Positions 33,573 to 48,499 of a stretch of DNA of 64,000 bases are shown here, one piece after another (the stretch's first letter is position 1; every line of letters begins with the position of its first letter). The stretch covers positions 11,862,471 to 11,926,470 of the forward strand of contig CM037869.1 in the NCBI GenBank assembly GCA_021292105.1. The letters run 5' to 3'. Origin of the DNA: Anadara kagoshimensis. Taxonomy: Eukaryota > Mollusca > Bivalvia > Arcoida > Arcidae. The notes below the pieces were generated by a model. That model saw only the letters and a list, made by a program, of their open reading frames with translations, did not search any database and was not told where the DNA came from. The translations under genes and the position numbers were made by a program.

Positions 33573-33578
33573 TTTATT
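33573..33578 (-). terminator. Possible MIPEP poly(A) signal
   Basis: AATAAA on the minus strand, about 110 bp after the MIPEP stop codon. Position fits a short 3' UTR; cleavage site not determined. Confidence 0.4.
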
Positions 33579-33686
33579 GTAGTGAGCTCAGTCAACCATA
33601 ACATAGAAAGTGTACCATAGCTATGTCAACCGTAACATTGTGTGTTGCTATGTCAACTATAACATCTATTACACTGTGTTGCTATG

Positions 33687-36600
33687 TCAACCATTATTGT
33701 TATATTCTGAAGCATAAGTATCAACATCTTTAATTAATGATTCCACTAGTTTATCCATCGTTGGTCGATCATTCAACAAACCTGAAACAAAAATAAACAA
33801 TAACAGAACATCAGCATTACGAAATGAAAGTCGCGGTTCTTTCAGATGGGAACTTAAAACAAACAAGAACTTGTGTTGCAGTAGGCTTGGCACGAACCCT
33901 GCTGTATAATGCCATCAGCCCAACACAGAGGCAAAATTTCTGTTCCTTCGCTTATAGCTGGTGGCATCTTGATATAAGTGAAATATTCTTGACTGGAACA
34001 TTAAACACCATTACTAAACTCAACTCAACATTGCAACATGCATAATCTTAAGTTTCGAGGCATGTTAACAGTTTTCTTAACTCGAGCAAATCCAAAGAAA
34101 ATCAACTGACCAAATTTGAGTTAACTATACTATTCCTGAAAACAGCATTTGTGATACTCAAGTTCTACTTATGTGCTTTTATGCTTGTTGGACATGGAAG
34201 GACGGTTAGACTGATGGACAAAATCTGTACATGTATACATGTATTGTAAACTTATTTAATTTCATGTGTATGTATTTTCGCAGTATAGAATATTAAGACG
34301 TATCTGCCTAGTTACATTTTTGCGTTTGTGAAATATGCACTATAGCGCAATAAGCACAATATAATTTTAAGTTGGTATTAGTTTTCAGGCAAAACAAATG
34401 ACCGTGAAATAAGCGAAAATATATACATTTACAGTATGCAAAATCAGCAGCAAATAACATTCAAGTTACTGAACCCAGGTGGCCCGATGAGCCCAAAGAC
34501 TTGAGACAAACTTTACATATAAGTTTTAGTTACCCCCCTTTCTCTTCACCTGTTTTTATACCTACCATCAACAAGATCAAGTGGAGGTATCCCTCCTCCA
34601 TGTGCTAACATTTCCCGTCGATATCGCTCTCCCATTTTTCTATAAATAAAACAAATATTATCTATACATAATAATTCAAAAGTAAATACGATGAATAAAA
34701 CAAAGGACACATCCTAAATAATAAAAATACTGTAGATTACTTTGAATTTGGAAGTATTACATCTTGTGTGCCGGCCAATAAGTGTCAATTCGCGTATATG
34801 AAACTTCGAAACAACAATCCATGTAAATATTAAAATTTGCAATCAATAGGCAATTGACGGGTTGCTGGTCATGCCCACAATGTCCCGACAAAGGCCAGGC
34901 ATGCTTGAATTGCACTCAAAAAGAATGAAAACTTGGTTCGATTCGTAATGATGTCACTGACACTAGTATGTCATCAGTTGCCATGACACTGCTTTGGTAC
35001 TGTGATAGTGGCCAGTGTTGGAACATAAAAGGCATAGCTGGTGATATGCCAATTATCTCCATTTCTTTAGATGTTTTGTCATGTTATATTATAATATATA
35101 ACTTTAATGGTCATAAACGAGTACTGGCATGTTATACATTTTGTCTTTTTTATTTTCCTATACTGGGAATATTTGTGACCGAGAGTCCTTGTGAAATTAT
35201 GTGTAGTAAATCTCGTGATAAAAAAGTAATGTACAGTAGATACTTTAATTTCAGCGGAAAATGGATAGACAGATAGATAGACAAAGCTGATAATGTTTAA
35301 TTGATTGTTGGTTGTAATGTTTTTAATTTCCCATCTGCAGATCAGCTATTTGAAACAAGAGCAAGTTCAACAATCTCTAAGGATTAATCTTAGAATAAGT
35401 TCATGTATGTGTGAGATATTCAAGTGTGTTTTATGGTCTGCCTTGTACGCACTCAAGGCCACTTTAAGGTGCTAGCTCACAGGGTCAGTATGCCACAGAC
35501 AAGCAAACCACACCCAGTCACATTATCCTGACACCAGTTGAAACAGTTGATACTCTGTCCTCTTTATACTGAGTGCCAGGCAAGGAGGTAGTATCCAAAA
35601 TTTCAAAGTCTAATGTATGACCCAGCTGGGTTGTACCCACTCTCAAGGTGAATGCTCTACCAGTGAGCCACCAATGCAGTGATAATGTAATGTTTAGTGT
35701 AAAATAATAAAACAATGACCTTAGTTATTCATGACATTTCATAAAATGACATTTAAATTATCAAAGTTCTTCAGTAGATAAAAGTCTTTGGCAACAAAGA
35801 ACCTCTAATCTAGTCTCTAGTTTTGATATATGACCCTCAACAAAATATTCTCATACGAGACATGGACATCCCAAGTTTTTACCTATGTGAGATTTTCCTG
35901 CTTCACTCTAGGGTGAGATCACTTTTTTCAACCAACAACTTCTCAATGTCACAATCACTTGCATACGCTTAATTGATGACGTAAAAATCAGTACTTCAAC
36001 AAAAATTGATTACGTCATTTTCATAAAGGCACACAGATGGTGACATAAAAAGTGAACATGTGATGCAATATTTTGTTTACAAATCATGTTTTATGCTGCA
36101 AATGTTAGAGAAAAAGAATCCTACATCAATAGCAGTTTAAGACAGAGATATCTCAAACTCTGACGAATATTTTCAATGTCCAGAGCTCGCTAAAGCTCGT
36201 TTTGGACAGGAAAATAATCACCCTCGTTTGATATACCTCTGTCTTACACTGTTACCATAATAAGATTCTATTAATCTTACCTGCTAAAAGGATCTTGTTT
36301 AAAACAGGTATGCCAGATTCTAGATGCTACAGCTCTGGACATTAAGTATGAATAATACCTGGCACCATAGGTTACTAGGTGACCAAATCGTAACTGCCAT
36401 GCCTAAAACATAAAATGATCTATAATCAACACCTAGCATATGAAAAAGTAGTCAACCAAGAATACATTTCTGATAGCTGGCATGTTTCTACTTTGAGTTT
36501 ATAAAATACTAGTAACAGTCTGAAGTTTGAATTCCATGAAGAAAAATCTGTATCATGGTTTTATATTGAAATAAATTGGTATCATTTTTGTTGAAAAATC

Positions 36601-39600
36601 TTTTAAACATCTTCACAATGCACTCATATAAAATGAACATACAGTCAAACCTGTCTATAAAAGGCCACCCAAGGGAACCAGTAAAAGTGGCTTTTATGGA
36701 CAGATGACCTTTATATACAGGTTCAAATAATATGAATAAAGAACAGTTGGGATAAATTCTACTGGCCTTTATAACCAGGTGGTCCTTATATAGAGGTGGC
36801 CTTTAAGGCAGGTTGGACTGTAGTTTCAAACATTTCCATACAATATGATGGTAAATAGCCAGACTTTTGATTATAATTTGTCTAGAAGAAGCATGGACAT
36901 TAGGCATTGACTGAGAATAGATTAAAACCAACTTTCCTCTCAAACTGTCATAAGCAGCGGGTTAATGACCATTAACTCCAGTCTTTAACTTACAATCCAC
37001 TGAAACTGGGACAGGTTGATGGGCATACAGACTTCAAGACAGACTTTAACATACTATCAAAGATCTTGAAGTAATTGGATGTTAGGTACACCATAACATT
37101 TAAAATGTATATACTGGTAAACAAGTGAGGATACCTGTAAACAATTTTTGAGGGAATGTGGACTGTGTTGGATACTTACCGTGCCACTGACGTGAGGTAT
37201 ACTATAATATTTAGCCTGTACTTCAGCGAGAATATCTGTTGTAGATTTTCGAAGTGGATGTGGACCATGGTAGACCTGGTCCAAGAGTGAGTAGAAAACT
37301 TGTAATTGTAATTCCTGAAATGGATGTACATCATTATTTATCATTTATAGCAATTTACTCCAACACACTCAACTTAAACATGTTAAACTGGATGAATGTG
37401 ATTGGATTAATGGTGATTAATAACATGCCAGTCAATTTTTTTTACATCAGATTTTTATAGAGGTGGTCAATTCTGTAATGGAACAGAAAACCAGATTGCC
37501 TAGAGAAAATTGCCAACCTTTGACAAGTGAATTGACAATCTTTCTCACATTAGGATCTGCCCCAGTGGGATTTGGACCTAGGTGGTGAGAAGCACTATGA
37601 TCCTTTAGACCACTTGTCCACAGCTTAAGCTTGACATAAATATTTGGAACAAACATTTTGTAATGATTTTGTACCAGTATTATTAAATTGTTTAAATATA
37701 GTAAATCTGAAGGTATAAACTATATATGAAAATAAGTTCTCTTTAAAGGATTCTAATTTTCTAAATTGAGAAAACTGATGTTAAAGTGAATCAAATAATA
37801 CCGCCTGTCTTATGAGTGACTGAATTATTGCTTTAAGCCATATCAGCATTAACTTTCAGCTATTTGTGGCCTTGGATGCATTATTTGGCTATGTGAATTT
37901 TATTACATGTGCAACATGTCAAATTTTTTTTTCATTTTTCCATGAAGAGTGCATTATGTTATGTGCAAAATGTCAAATCTTTCATTTTCCCACAACAAAA
38001 AGAAAATTTTCATTTTGTATAATTTAATTTATAGAATGTTTAAAATGACAAGTCACTATTTAAAAAATAGTACTGCCATGGCAAGTAACACAACGGCATC
38101 ACTATGGCGTAGGAATTCAAATGTCTTTTTGTGTCATCTATAATAACATGTCACTGAGAGCCAATCCATTCATACGAAAATAACAGAATAATCTGACCAA
38201 TCAAATTAAAAGTTGTTTGACTATACATACAGAGGCTTCAAACATTGTCTTAGCCTGACACGTTGCCTTTATCATTTCTGCTGGTATTGGTTCACCTGTT
38301 TTATAATGTCTGGCAAAACTTGATAAAACCTGAAAAGTTCAAACAGAAAATATTGAAATTTACAGATGAAAAGCAGGTGTTTGGTCTTGTTGTTCCTGTC
38401 ATAGTATCATCTTAAGTCCTGCCCTAAATCTTTGATAGTGTGTTCTGGCTGATATGAAAATCCCCTCACACAATGTATTTCCTTAGCTAAATTTGGAAAA
38501 ATACATTTTGGTCCTTTAGGTATCTTTTCAACATCTGGAAAAAATCTAGTTTCATGACTTTGGTCCAAGCACTACTGATGAGGAATTGTATTCTGAAATG
38601 ACTGTCTAGTGCTGTAAAATTAATACTGGTATAATATGTAATTGAACAAATGATCCATTGTTCTATAACATCATTTTATATGTTTTCTGATCATTCGTAA
38701 GTAAGACCAGGTGGTCTGAAAGGGTAACTAGCTGTTGAACAAGCTACACTGTCACATGCGTAATCAAATCAAATTTGAAAGTGAAAGGAACAATGAACAT
38801 TTAGAGGTCAAATATATCTGGGATAATTTTGGATACAGAGACATCATACTTATCAACAATACTGTGATGGAGGACATAAAACTTTATGAGTGGATTGATA
38901 AATCTAGTTTAGCAATAGATTACCCTTGGATCTCTGACAAAAAATTCCATTAATACTGAAGGAACCTCAGCAAAATCTGACGGACACCTGGTACCTGTTA
39001 AGAAAGAAAAGATTACAAAATTAAACACAAAATCTGATGGTTTTTATTGACTATTGGAGTATTGGTCTCTTTAATTTTTTTTTTATAAGTATACAGTTAA
39101 ACAACACATTAAGATAATTATGATTCTCTGCTATATGCGAATAATCGGATAAAATATTACTTATATTTATCTGCAAAACTCAGTAATGAAGATTTCATAG
39201 TAACCAATTAGATGAACATTTCTAATAAAACCGGGATGTTGGTAAGTTTTAAGGAATTATTAACCATGTATAATTCTACTCCAACATTTTAAGGCAATTT
39301 AAATTTCAACATTAACACCTGTGTGTGTGTGCATGTGCACATGTGTGTGTGTGTGTGCACACACATGTATGTGTAAATCTTCTTGTTGGTTTATTTATAT
39401 AAAGCTTACCAGTGACATGTTGATATTTTGTTCTTCCTAACATTGAATGCATAGCATGTCCAAACTCATGAAATAAATTCTCCACCTGCCCGGGGGTTAG
39501 TAGGGTTGGTACTTTGCCCTGGGGTGAAGAGAAATTTAACTGCAGTACTACAATTGGATACTGATATTCACCATCTTCCTTCAATCTACCTCCTTGTATT

Positions 39601-41915
39601 GTGTAATGACAATCCTGTTTGAAAACAAAAATTACTTTAATCACCGGAGTAATATCATTTTATGTCCCAATCAAGATTCTTTCATCTACATTCTTATCAA
39701 GGCAGTCAGTTCATGGATGATGATGGAAACCTGAGTGTCTAGAGAAAACCACCAACCTTTGGCAAGCGAACTAACAAACTTTTCTTTCTCACACTAGGAT
39801 CAGTCCCTGAGTGGGATTTGAACATAGTTGGTGAGAGGCACAGATGGTGAGAGGCACAGGTGGTGAGAGGCACAGGTGGTGAGAGGCACAGATGGTGAGA
39901 GGCACAGGTGGTGAGAGGCACAGGTGGTGAGAGGCACAGGTGGTGAGAGGCACAGATGGTGAGAGGCACAGGTGGTGAGAGGCACAGATGGTGAGAGGCA
40001 CAGGTGGTGAGAGGCACAGGTGGTGAGAGGCACAGGTGGTGAGAGGCACAGATGGTGAGAGGCACAGGTGGTGAGAGGCACAGGTGGTGAGAGGCACAGG
40101 TGGTGAGAGGCACAGGTGGTGAGAGGCACAGATGGTGAGAGGCACATGTGGTGAGAGGCACAGATGGTGAGAGGCACAGATGGTGAGAGGCACAGGTGGT
40201 GAGAGGCACAGATGGTGAGAGGCACAGGTGGTGAGAGGCACAGGTGGTGAGAGGCACAGATGGTGAGAGGCACAGATGGTGAGAGGCAGTGTGATTTGCA
40301 TGCTTTACACCACTTGGTCACCGAGACGTCTCCATCCAAAAAGATACAACTCTTCTCTGAATCCAAAACATTCTTGAAAATCAAGTGAGACTTATAAAGA
40401 ATACTGTGAATTCATTAATTTTTGTGGTGTTCCAATTTTCGTTGTTTTCGTGGATACCTTGAGCCACGAATTTACATGTCAACGAATATATATGTACAGT
40501 AGAACTCTCGATGGCTCGAAGTCCATGGGACTGTGGCCAAGTATTCGAGCCACCGGGGGGTTCGAGCGACCGAACATCGAGAGGCGATCTTCATTAGATA
40601 TTGGTTTCAGTCACTTTAAAAATATTAAATTCACGATGATATCTCGAAGTTTTCAAACTGCATTTATAAATAAAATGTTGAACTTCGAACGGCAAATCTA
40701 TCGATATCGACAGTTCATTTGAATTAAATAAATTTGAAAAGTAAAAGTAAATAACAACAACTGACGATACAAAATAAACTTACTTTATTATCGTTATAAT
40801 ACAGAGCACATGGTATTGCCGGTTATTAATAATCACCGGAACTACCGGCAATACACATTGCCATGCGCATTCCAATGAAATGTAAATTTATAACAGAATC
40901 TGAATATTCTATAATGAAGTAAAAAGTCACTCATCTGGCGTGGACTCGGGTGTTTTACCGATCAAGCACCCGCGGCTCGTAATCGGATTAAGAGATTACT
41001 GAACTGATCACGGTTAATTACTAATCTTGAGTAACACTCCATGTTCCAGACGAGTTATTTCGTTTCGCTCTATTACTTTCAGTGAAATCTGTATCATGGC
41101 TTCAGCTTGTGTTTTGTTTACAAGGACTGGCCACATGTCATTCTGATAAAATTGTATTCGAGCGAAAGAAGTTGAATTTCACCAAATTTACACCTTCGAG
41201 AAATATTTATTTAAACGGAAACCAGTTAAATCTGGAGTCAACTTGGCTTAATGAATGAGGTCATTTTTTATTCTACCTTTACGTAAATATCTAATGAAGA
41301 AATTGATTTAATTTTTTTACCCGGGTGCCTGATTATCAGCTCACCTTAATGATTAATTTCGATAACCTTCTGCATGAGACTGATTTTTACTCTCCTGTTT
41401 ACATGTATGTAGAGTCGTCAACGGTTCGCCGATCTTGAAAGGAAGTTACGGACAATAGAAGAAGATATTAACAGGTGCTTTATCCATGAATTTATCATCC
41501 ACGAAATGGTATTTTTTCTCAGAACCACGAAAATTGGAGCCCACGAAATTAAATGTATTCACAGTACATAAAAAGATACACTCTGGGACTTTAAAATATT
41601 GTGATGATTAGTGAGGTGGCAAAATTATCAAGAGACATTATAATGAAGTTTTACTGTACTGTATATACATGTACCTGGATTGGCTTGTTTGGTCTTTCAA
41701 AGAAATCACAATAAATATAACCTAATGTCCCCTCAGTCGCATGAACCACAGCCTACAACAAATCAATAATCAAATATATTGAACCACAGCCTACAACAAA
41801 TCAATAATCAAATATATTGAACCACAGCCTACAACAAATCATTTATCAAATATATTGAACCACAGCCTACAATAATTCAATAATCAAATATATTAAATAT
41901 TAATATGTAATATAT

Positions 41916-41989
<74 letters not shown>

Positions 41990-43782
41990 TTTTAGAATCA
42001 GCATAGAGCTTACATTTTGTTTGATTAATATTACTTTCACTAGTTCAGAAATATGTTTCTAGAGTGTAATGTTGTAAGTAATTTTATCATGCTTTACTAC
42101 TTGATAAAGATTGCTCATGTGAAAATTGTGTGAAATTTTAGTCATGCAACAAGTTTTCACTTCTCAAGATTACAAATTCATATATGAGGAAAAAGCAAAT
42201 ATTTCATATATTTTAATAGGATTCATATCATATGATTTACCAGTTTTCATATCATGTGGCATACCAGTTTTTTCTATCATGTAACTTACCAGTTTATATC
42301 ATGTGACTTATCAGTTTCATGTCATGTGACTCACCATTTTTCTGTCATGTGATTCACCAGTTTTTTAACATCAGATGTCCAAACTTCCCCTCTCACTGTG
42401 GTGACATATCATGTGACTTACCAGTTTCTTCACATCAGGCGTCCAGACTTCCCCTCTAATTGCGGTGACAGGTTGCAATGTCACATCAAACAAACACTTA
42501 AATAAATTATTTAATCCATCCATACAACAACCCAGTGAGAAATATGGAGCTAAATTAGCACTGTTTATATTACATCTGAAATTATAATAAACAAATTACA
42601 TGTATAATTCAGAGGAACCCAAACTGGGAAATCTGTTAATCTCCTCAACAATGTGCACAAGTAAATTCAGTGAATTAGGATCTGCCGACAGCAGATTCCT
42701 TTTTGTGATTTGCACGGTTCATTCCCACTAACCCAACATTTTGAAATTTTGTACCTATAGGTAATATTTTAAATGTGGGTTCAAGTTCTTTTATTCACTC
42801 AAAAACCACCGGAGGTGGTACAAGAGGTACAATAATTATATTTACAGTATCTACATGCATGTCAAGTTTAAGAATACGAAAAATATATATTACAATTATA
42901 AACAAATATTTTGGTGATAAGTAATAATAATAATAATGACACAGAAAGTAATTAGTAATTAAAGTACTGTATAATATAATATCTAGTATGCCTTCAGACC
43001 TTCCCTAATAAACTTGCATAAGTCAGACAATATTTGATAATTTTTACTTTTAAACAAATATTGCATTTTTATAATATTTGGGTTTAAATGAAATTTCTGT
43101 GGGATGTCCATGTTTCTTATCTTATTAAAATATCTACACTCAAATAAAAAATGAAATTCATCTCCAATATTGTTATAACAGAATTGACATTTTCTTTCAC
43201 TCCTTTCTACCTTATACCATCTCCCTTTCTCAATAGGTAACCTATGGTTACAAGTTCTAAATTTAACCATAATAATTCTTAAATATTCTGGTAATATACT
43301 TAAATAATCTTCAAAACCAAATTCTGTTTTAATAATTCTATATGTAAGAGCTTTACTCGACACTTCTATTTGGTGTTCATTGTAGGATTAGCAAAGACAA
43401 TAGGTATTAATTACAGGTGAGGGTAAAGTCTGTTTCAGAAAATCAAAAATAAAATTTCAAAATCTGAATAAAAATATTTCTTTAAATTAATTGTGGAATT
43501 ATTTTACAGAATTACGAACTATATCAATAAAATTACTTGATAGAAGTTCACACTTATTAAGGTTTTTTTTGTTGTTTTTTTTTTTTTTAAATTCAAAGTT
43601 GATTTTGCATATAAGTACCGGTAGATGATATAAATCTACCATCATAAAAATTATAAAATTTTCTAACAAAATATGGCAAAAGGAAAACTTAAATAATTTT
43701 TTATGTTGCATTGTATGATATTTCAAAAGTCTATTAGATGATTTGATCATGTCTATGGAGTTTCATGTTTGAGATCTTTAAA

Positions 43783-43821
<39 letters not shown>

Positions 43822-46800
43822 GTTTGTTAAGAAGTTATGAACCTTTAGGTACATGAATTCAAGTTTTTAGAGAAAAATATTCACAAGAAAGCTATTATAA
43901 TATTTAAGAAAGATTAATAATAATTTTTTTTTATAATATTAATTGTTTTTGAAAAAAAACTGAGTTGTATTACTTTTTAATTGTTTAACTTATTGAAATA
44001 GGCAAACGTGCATATTTCAATTAATTAAAAAAATGAATTTAAGATGTTGCGTTTAAACCTGCAATATTTCCATATATACATGTATAATGTTTTTTGTTCA
44101 TTTATATTTTTGTAAGTTTATTTATTGTGTATCACATATCGGTCAGCGTTCAGTAAAGAAAGATCATTAAAGATTTTTGAAACAAAGCGGAAAAAATATA
44201 AGAAATCTTAAAATGTAATTGTCTAAATTGACCAAACCTCTACAGACACATATATTTAATTAAAATATTCAGCACCACAAAACATTTATTTATCTATTTC
44301 AGATATTTATTTATTTATTGTATTAACTTTATAATAAAATATTTAATTTTGAACTAATTGTAGAATGATATTCTACTTAAAATATTCAGCACTACAAAAC
44401 AATTTTGCTGAAAAAGACTATAGCAAAAACTTTCCAGGTGAAATCTTAAATGTTTATTTTACAATGTTGGCTAAGTGGGAAGACACCGATTTGCACTTAT
44501 GTTCAAAGGACAATAACTCCAAGGAAAATGAAAAATACCAACTCAGGTTAAATATATGTGCATCTCCTATCAATGTTGATGATTTGCACCAAGTTCATTA
44601 AATAGTGGTTCATTGTTTTAGAGAATTTGCGCAGACAAGAATTTAAGATGGACGGACAGAAGGATGGACGGACAGAAATTTGAATTCAATATCCCCCTCT
44701 TTCTTTGAAAGGCAGAGAATAATAATCAAATTACAAATGGTCAATGACACACTTACTCTATCCACAGATTGTTCCTTTGAAGATTCATAAAAATCTGTGA
44801 AACAGTTTTTTGACAAAATATTGGCAGAAGAAATGAAATAAACACTTTATGTCTCCCAACTGCATGGGGTGGGGGAGGCATTTATAGTGCATATGAATTA
44901 ATCCCATGTAAACTAGAAAAACTGTGAGCCACAAGCTCACAAAAAATACCCCCCCTCCCAAAAATCCATCGGATCAAATTTTCAAATAGGTGCACATCTA
45001 CATTATATCACAAAGATTGTGTGACAGTTTCATGAAAATCCATTGAAGGGTTTAGGAGGAGTTGCGGATAAGAGATAGGTACCCTAAGGTGTAACCGAAG
45101 GACGGAAGGACGGACGGACACACGGACGGACACCCTATCACTATATACCCCCCACTTTTTAAGCGGGGGGTATAAAAATAAAACATGCAAATAAAATAAT
45201 ATGTAGCAGAGCTGAAGTAGTGATGGTGTTGTAAATAGTAGATGTACCGGTAATAGAGTGATTTGCTGCCAGACTTTCTGATCGGATCTTTTAGCCTTGT
45301 GGTAGAACGCTCATTTTTCACCCGGGAAGGCCAGGTTTGATCCTTAGCTGGGGCACTCAGTGCAGAAATGTTGTTTTCTCCCTCCTGTTACAATGACGCC
45401 TAACAAAATAGCCCACAGAGGGGTTGTGTGAGATTTTTAAGGTGGGAAATCTCAAGATATCAGGGGAAGAATGTAGCAGGGCTGAGCTAGCCATGGTGTT
45501 GTGTTGTGTATAGTACATATAATAGAGTGATTTACTGCTAGATTTTCTGGTCTGTATCTTTTAGCCTTATGGCAGAACGCTCGCAATTCACCCAGGAGGG
45601 ACAGATTCGATACTGAGCCGGGACACTCAGTGAGAAAGTGTTTTTTTTCTGGTGTTTCCTTGCTCTTGTTACAAATTATCACACATGAAACCTTTGTCAA
45701 AGTTTTTAAATAATAAACAACTGTTTTTCATTAATAGATAACAAATTGTTTTAAGTTTTGAAGTATAAAATCACATCAAAATTTTATAAGCTGATCAAAT
45801 TCTGTGAATTTGTCAGTAGATACTTTTCAGTCAAAGACATATAATTCCTAGGGAAATGAGCAAACCAACTTGCGTTAATGTAAATCTCCTATCAATGTTG
45901 ATGCTTGGTATAAAGTTTTTTTATAGTGTTGCAGAAGTGCTTTGGACAAGAAATACCTCAATGGACAGAACCCAGAACTTACTATAAACCACTTTCTTTG
46001 ATAGGCAGGGGTTTGTTAGTCTGTGAAATTACAGACCTTGACCTTTAGTCTGTGACATTAAGGACCTTGACCTTTAGTCTGTGACATTAAGAACCTTGAC
46101 CTTTAGAATGTGACATTAAGGACCTTGACCTTTAGTCTGTGACATTAAGGACCTTGACCTTTAGAATGTGACATTAAGGATCTTGACCTTTAGTCTTTGA
46201 CATTAAAAACCTTGACCTTTAGTATGTGACATTAAGAACCTTGACCTAGTCTGTGACATTAAGAACCTTGACCTAGTCTGTGACATTAAGGACGACCTTG
46301 ACCTTGTTAATACTTACTGTTGATTTCTTCCTAACGCAGAGTAATATGGAGGATCCCATGGTAATATTGTCTGTAATAGATAAACATTAAATTTATGAAA
46401 TAAATATCATACATTTATTGTCTTTGAGTGAGGGAGATATGAACATTTGTTCACCCACAGCAAGTCGCATTCGCCCTCGGGAAATGTAACTTGTATCAGT
46501 ATTTATCTGTGGCAAATACTAAGATGTTGTGACCGATTCTCCATCATGATGTCATATCATTGTGAAATTATGGTGTGTTCCAAATAAGGGTAATATTTCA
46601 GGAAAACTTGATGCGTATGGGAAATATGATATGTCTATCCTTGCCATTTGACTTATCCAATCTATTGTCAGTATGTATGAATCAGGTATATTATTAAGTT
46701 TCATCAAGATCTACCACAGGGTAAACCAGACAGACTAATACAATATTATAAGACTTGACCTAGTGACCTACTTATTGACCCAACATGACCCATATACGAA

Positions 46801-48448
46801 CTTGACCTTGCTTTGGTCATGAACATCGTTCTGGACATTATTGTTGATATAACACAAAATTTAAATATCCCTTATAAATGGTAAAGTCTCATTATCAGTG
46901 AAATATTCTCGACTAAGTTAAAATAACTACCTTTGTGAAGTTAAAATAACTTACAAACTACTTACATTTCCTGGTGAACCATATGTCTTCTTTAATTTAA
47001 GTAACTTATTGTAATCTTTCTGAGCTCTGAAACATAAATTATCATGTCATTACATCCTCTAGTAAATCACCAAAGCTTCAAACTGCAGTGATTTTGTTAC
47101 ATTTTTCAAAAACTATCTTCTGCCTTTAAGATTAGAAAAATTAAGTTCTGAGATCTAGCAAACTGAATCATTATATGCTGGCAATACCTAATATATTCAT
47201 TGTAAAGACACTATATCGTGGTATTATCCCATTTTTGTGGGTTGACAGCTAGATTTAAGTTTTCAGTGCATCACTGTTGTTTTGGGGAAGTTAAGTGGAC
47301 AAATTGGGAAAGTTGTGTCATTTTTCCCTAGGGGAGAAACTAGCATTATTCGGTAGTAATTTTTAAAAACAAAATCACTGAACTGTTATAATTTGCCACT
47401 GAAACCATCTAATATTTGGTGTCAATAAGAGTGCTGTTGTTTAATGTAAATGGTGTTTTTATGCTCTAGTCAAGATTCTTTCATTTATGTTGAGTCAGTA
47501 AGATGATGGTGGAGGAAACATCAGAATAACCTTGTTAACTGTAATATAAATGTTATCTACTGTATTTCATTAACTTAGAAGAAATGGACTTCTGCAAATA
47601 TAGCATATACCCCATCTGATGGGGTACAATACAATACCTTAATTATCATCTACCTAGCAATAAATACTTAGTTTCTGCATACCTAGATATGGCATGTCGG
47701 AAAAAATAGGTCAATATTTGCAATATTCTGTACAAATGTATAATACATGTATTTGTTCTACATTGTGAAAGTTTAAGCATTTAATAAACAGAATAAACCC
47801 TGGTAAAATCCATATCAGACCAGAGATTAATCTACCTTTTTCGGAAAGGGTCCTTTGAATGAAATTGGGAAAAATCAATCGCAAAAATGCACATTTTGAG
47901 AACAATGAAGAAAAAGATACTCTGATTTACGGATTTTGACATCTTATAATAATAATCTTACAATGCACTGTGTGTACCAATTTGCTTCAAACCCTTTGTA
48001 CCAGATGTACATTGAATACACATCACTGGAAGTTATTATCAAAAATATGCAAACTAAGCTGAAATATAAGGGTTTTGTCACTTTTGCTAAGTTTTCTCCC
48101 TCAATTTTTATACAGATTCAATTGGGAGTTTTAACTACGAAATTGGGAAAATTGTATGCTTTTTGGCATTGGGTCCTTAAACAGACATTTTGAATGGCCA
48201 GAAAATCCCTGCAGACCTTGATCAATATCAACCTCAGGTTAAAGCCCCCGGTCTGTGGGGTCTTGGTCTGATATGGCGATGGAATGGATTTCAATATGTA
48301 ATATTCTACATTTATCATTAGCCATGACTACATTTACAACTTACCTTGGTTTTAATTCATCAGCTAATGTTTCTAGAAAACTCATCACATTCTCTGTTTT
48401 CAATAAATGAATAAATAAATTAATTAATAAAATAAATAATTAAACAAA

Positions 48449-48499
<51 letters not shown>

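Noticed and set aside
39739-40384. Three overlapping minus-strand frames rich in [14 protein letters not shown]
   Set aside because: They come from the 16-bp array; all three frames of one strand are open together, which is a repeat signature.
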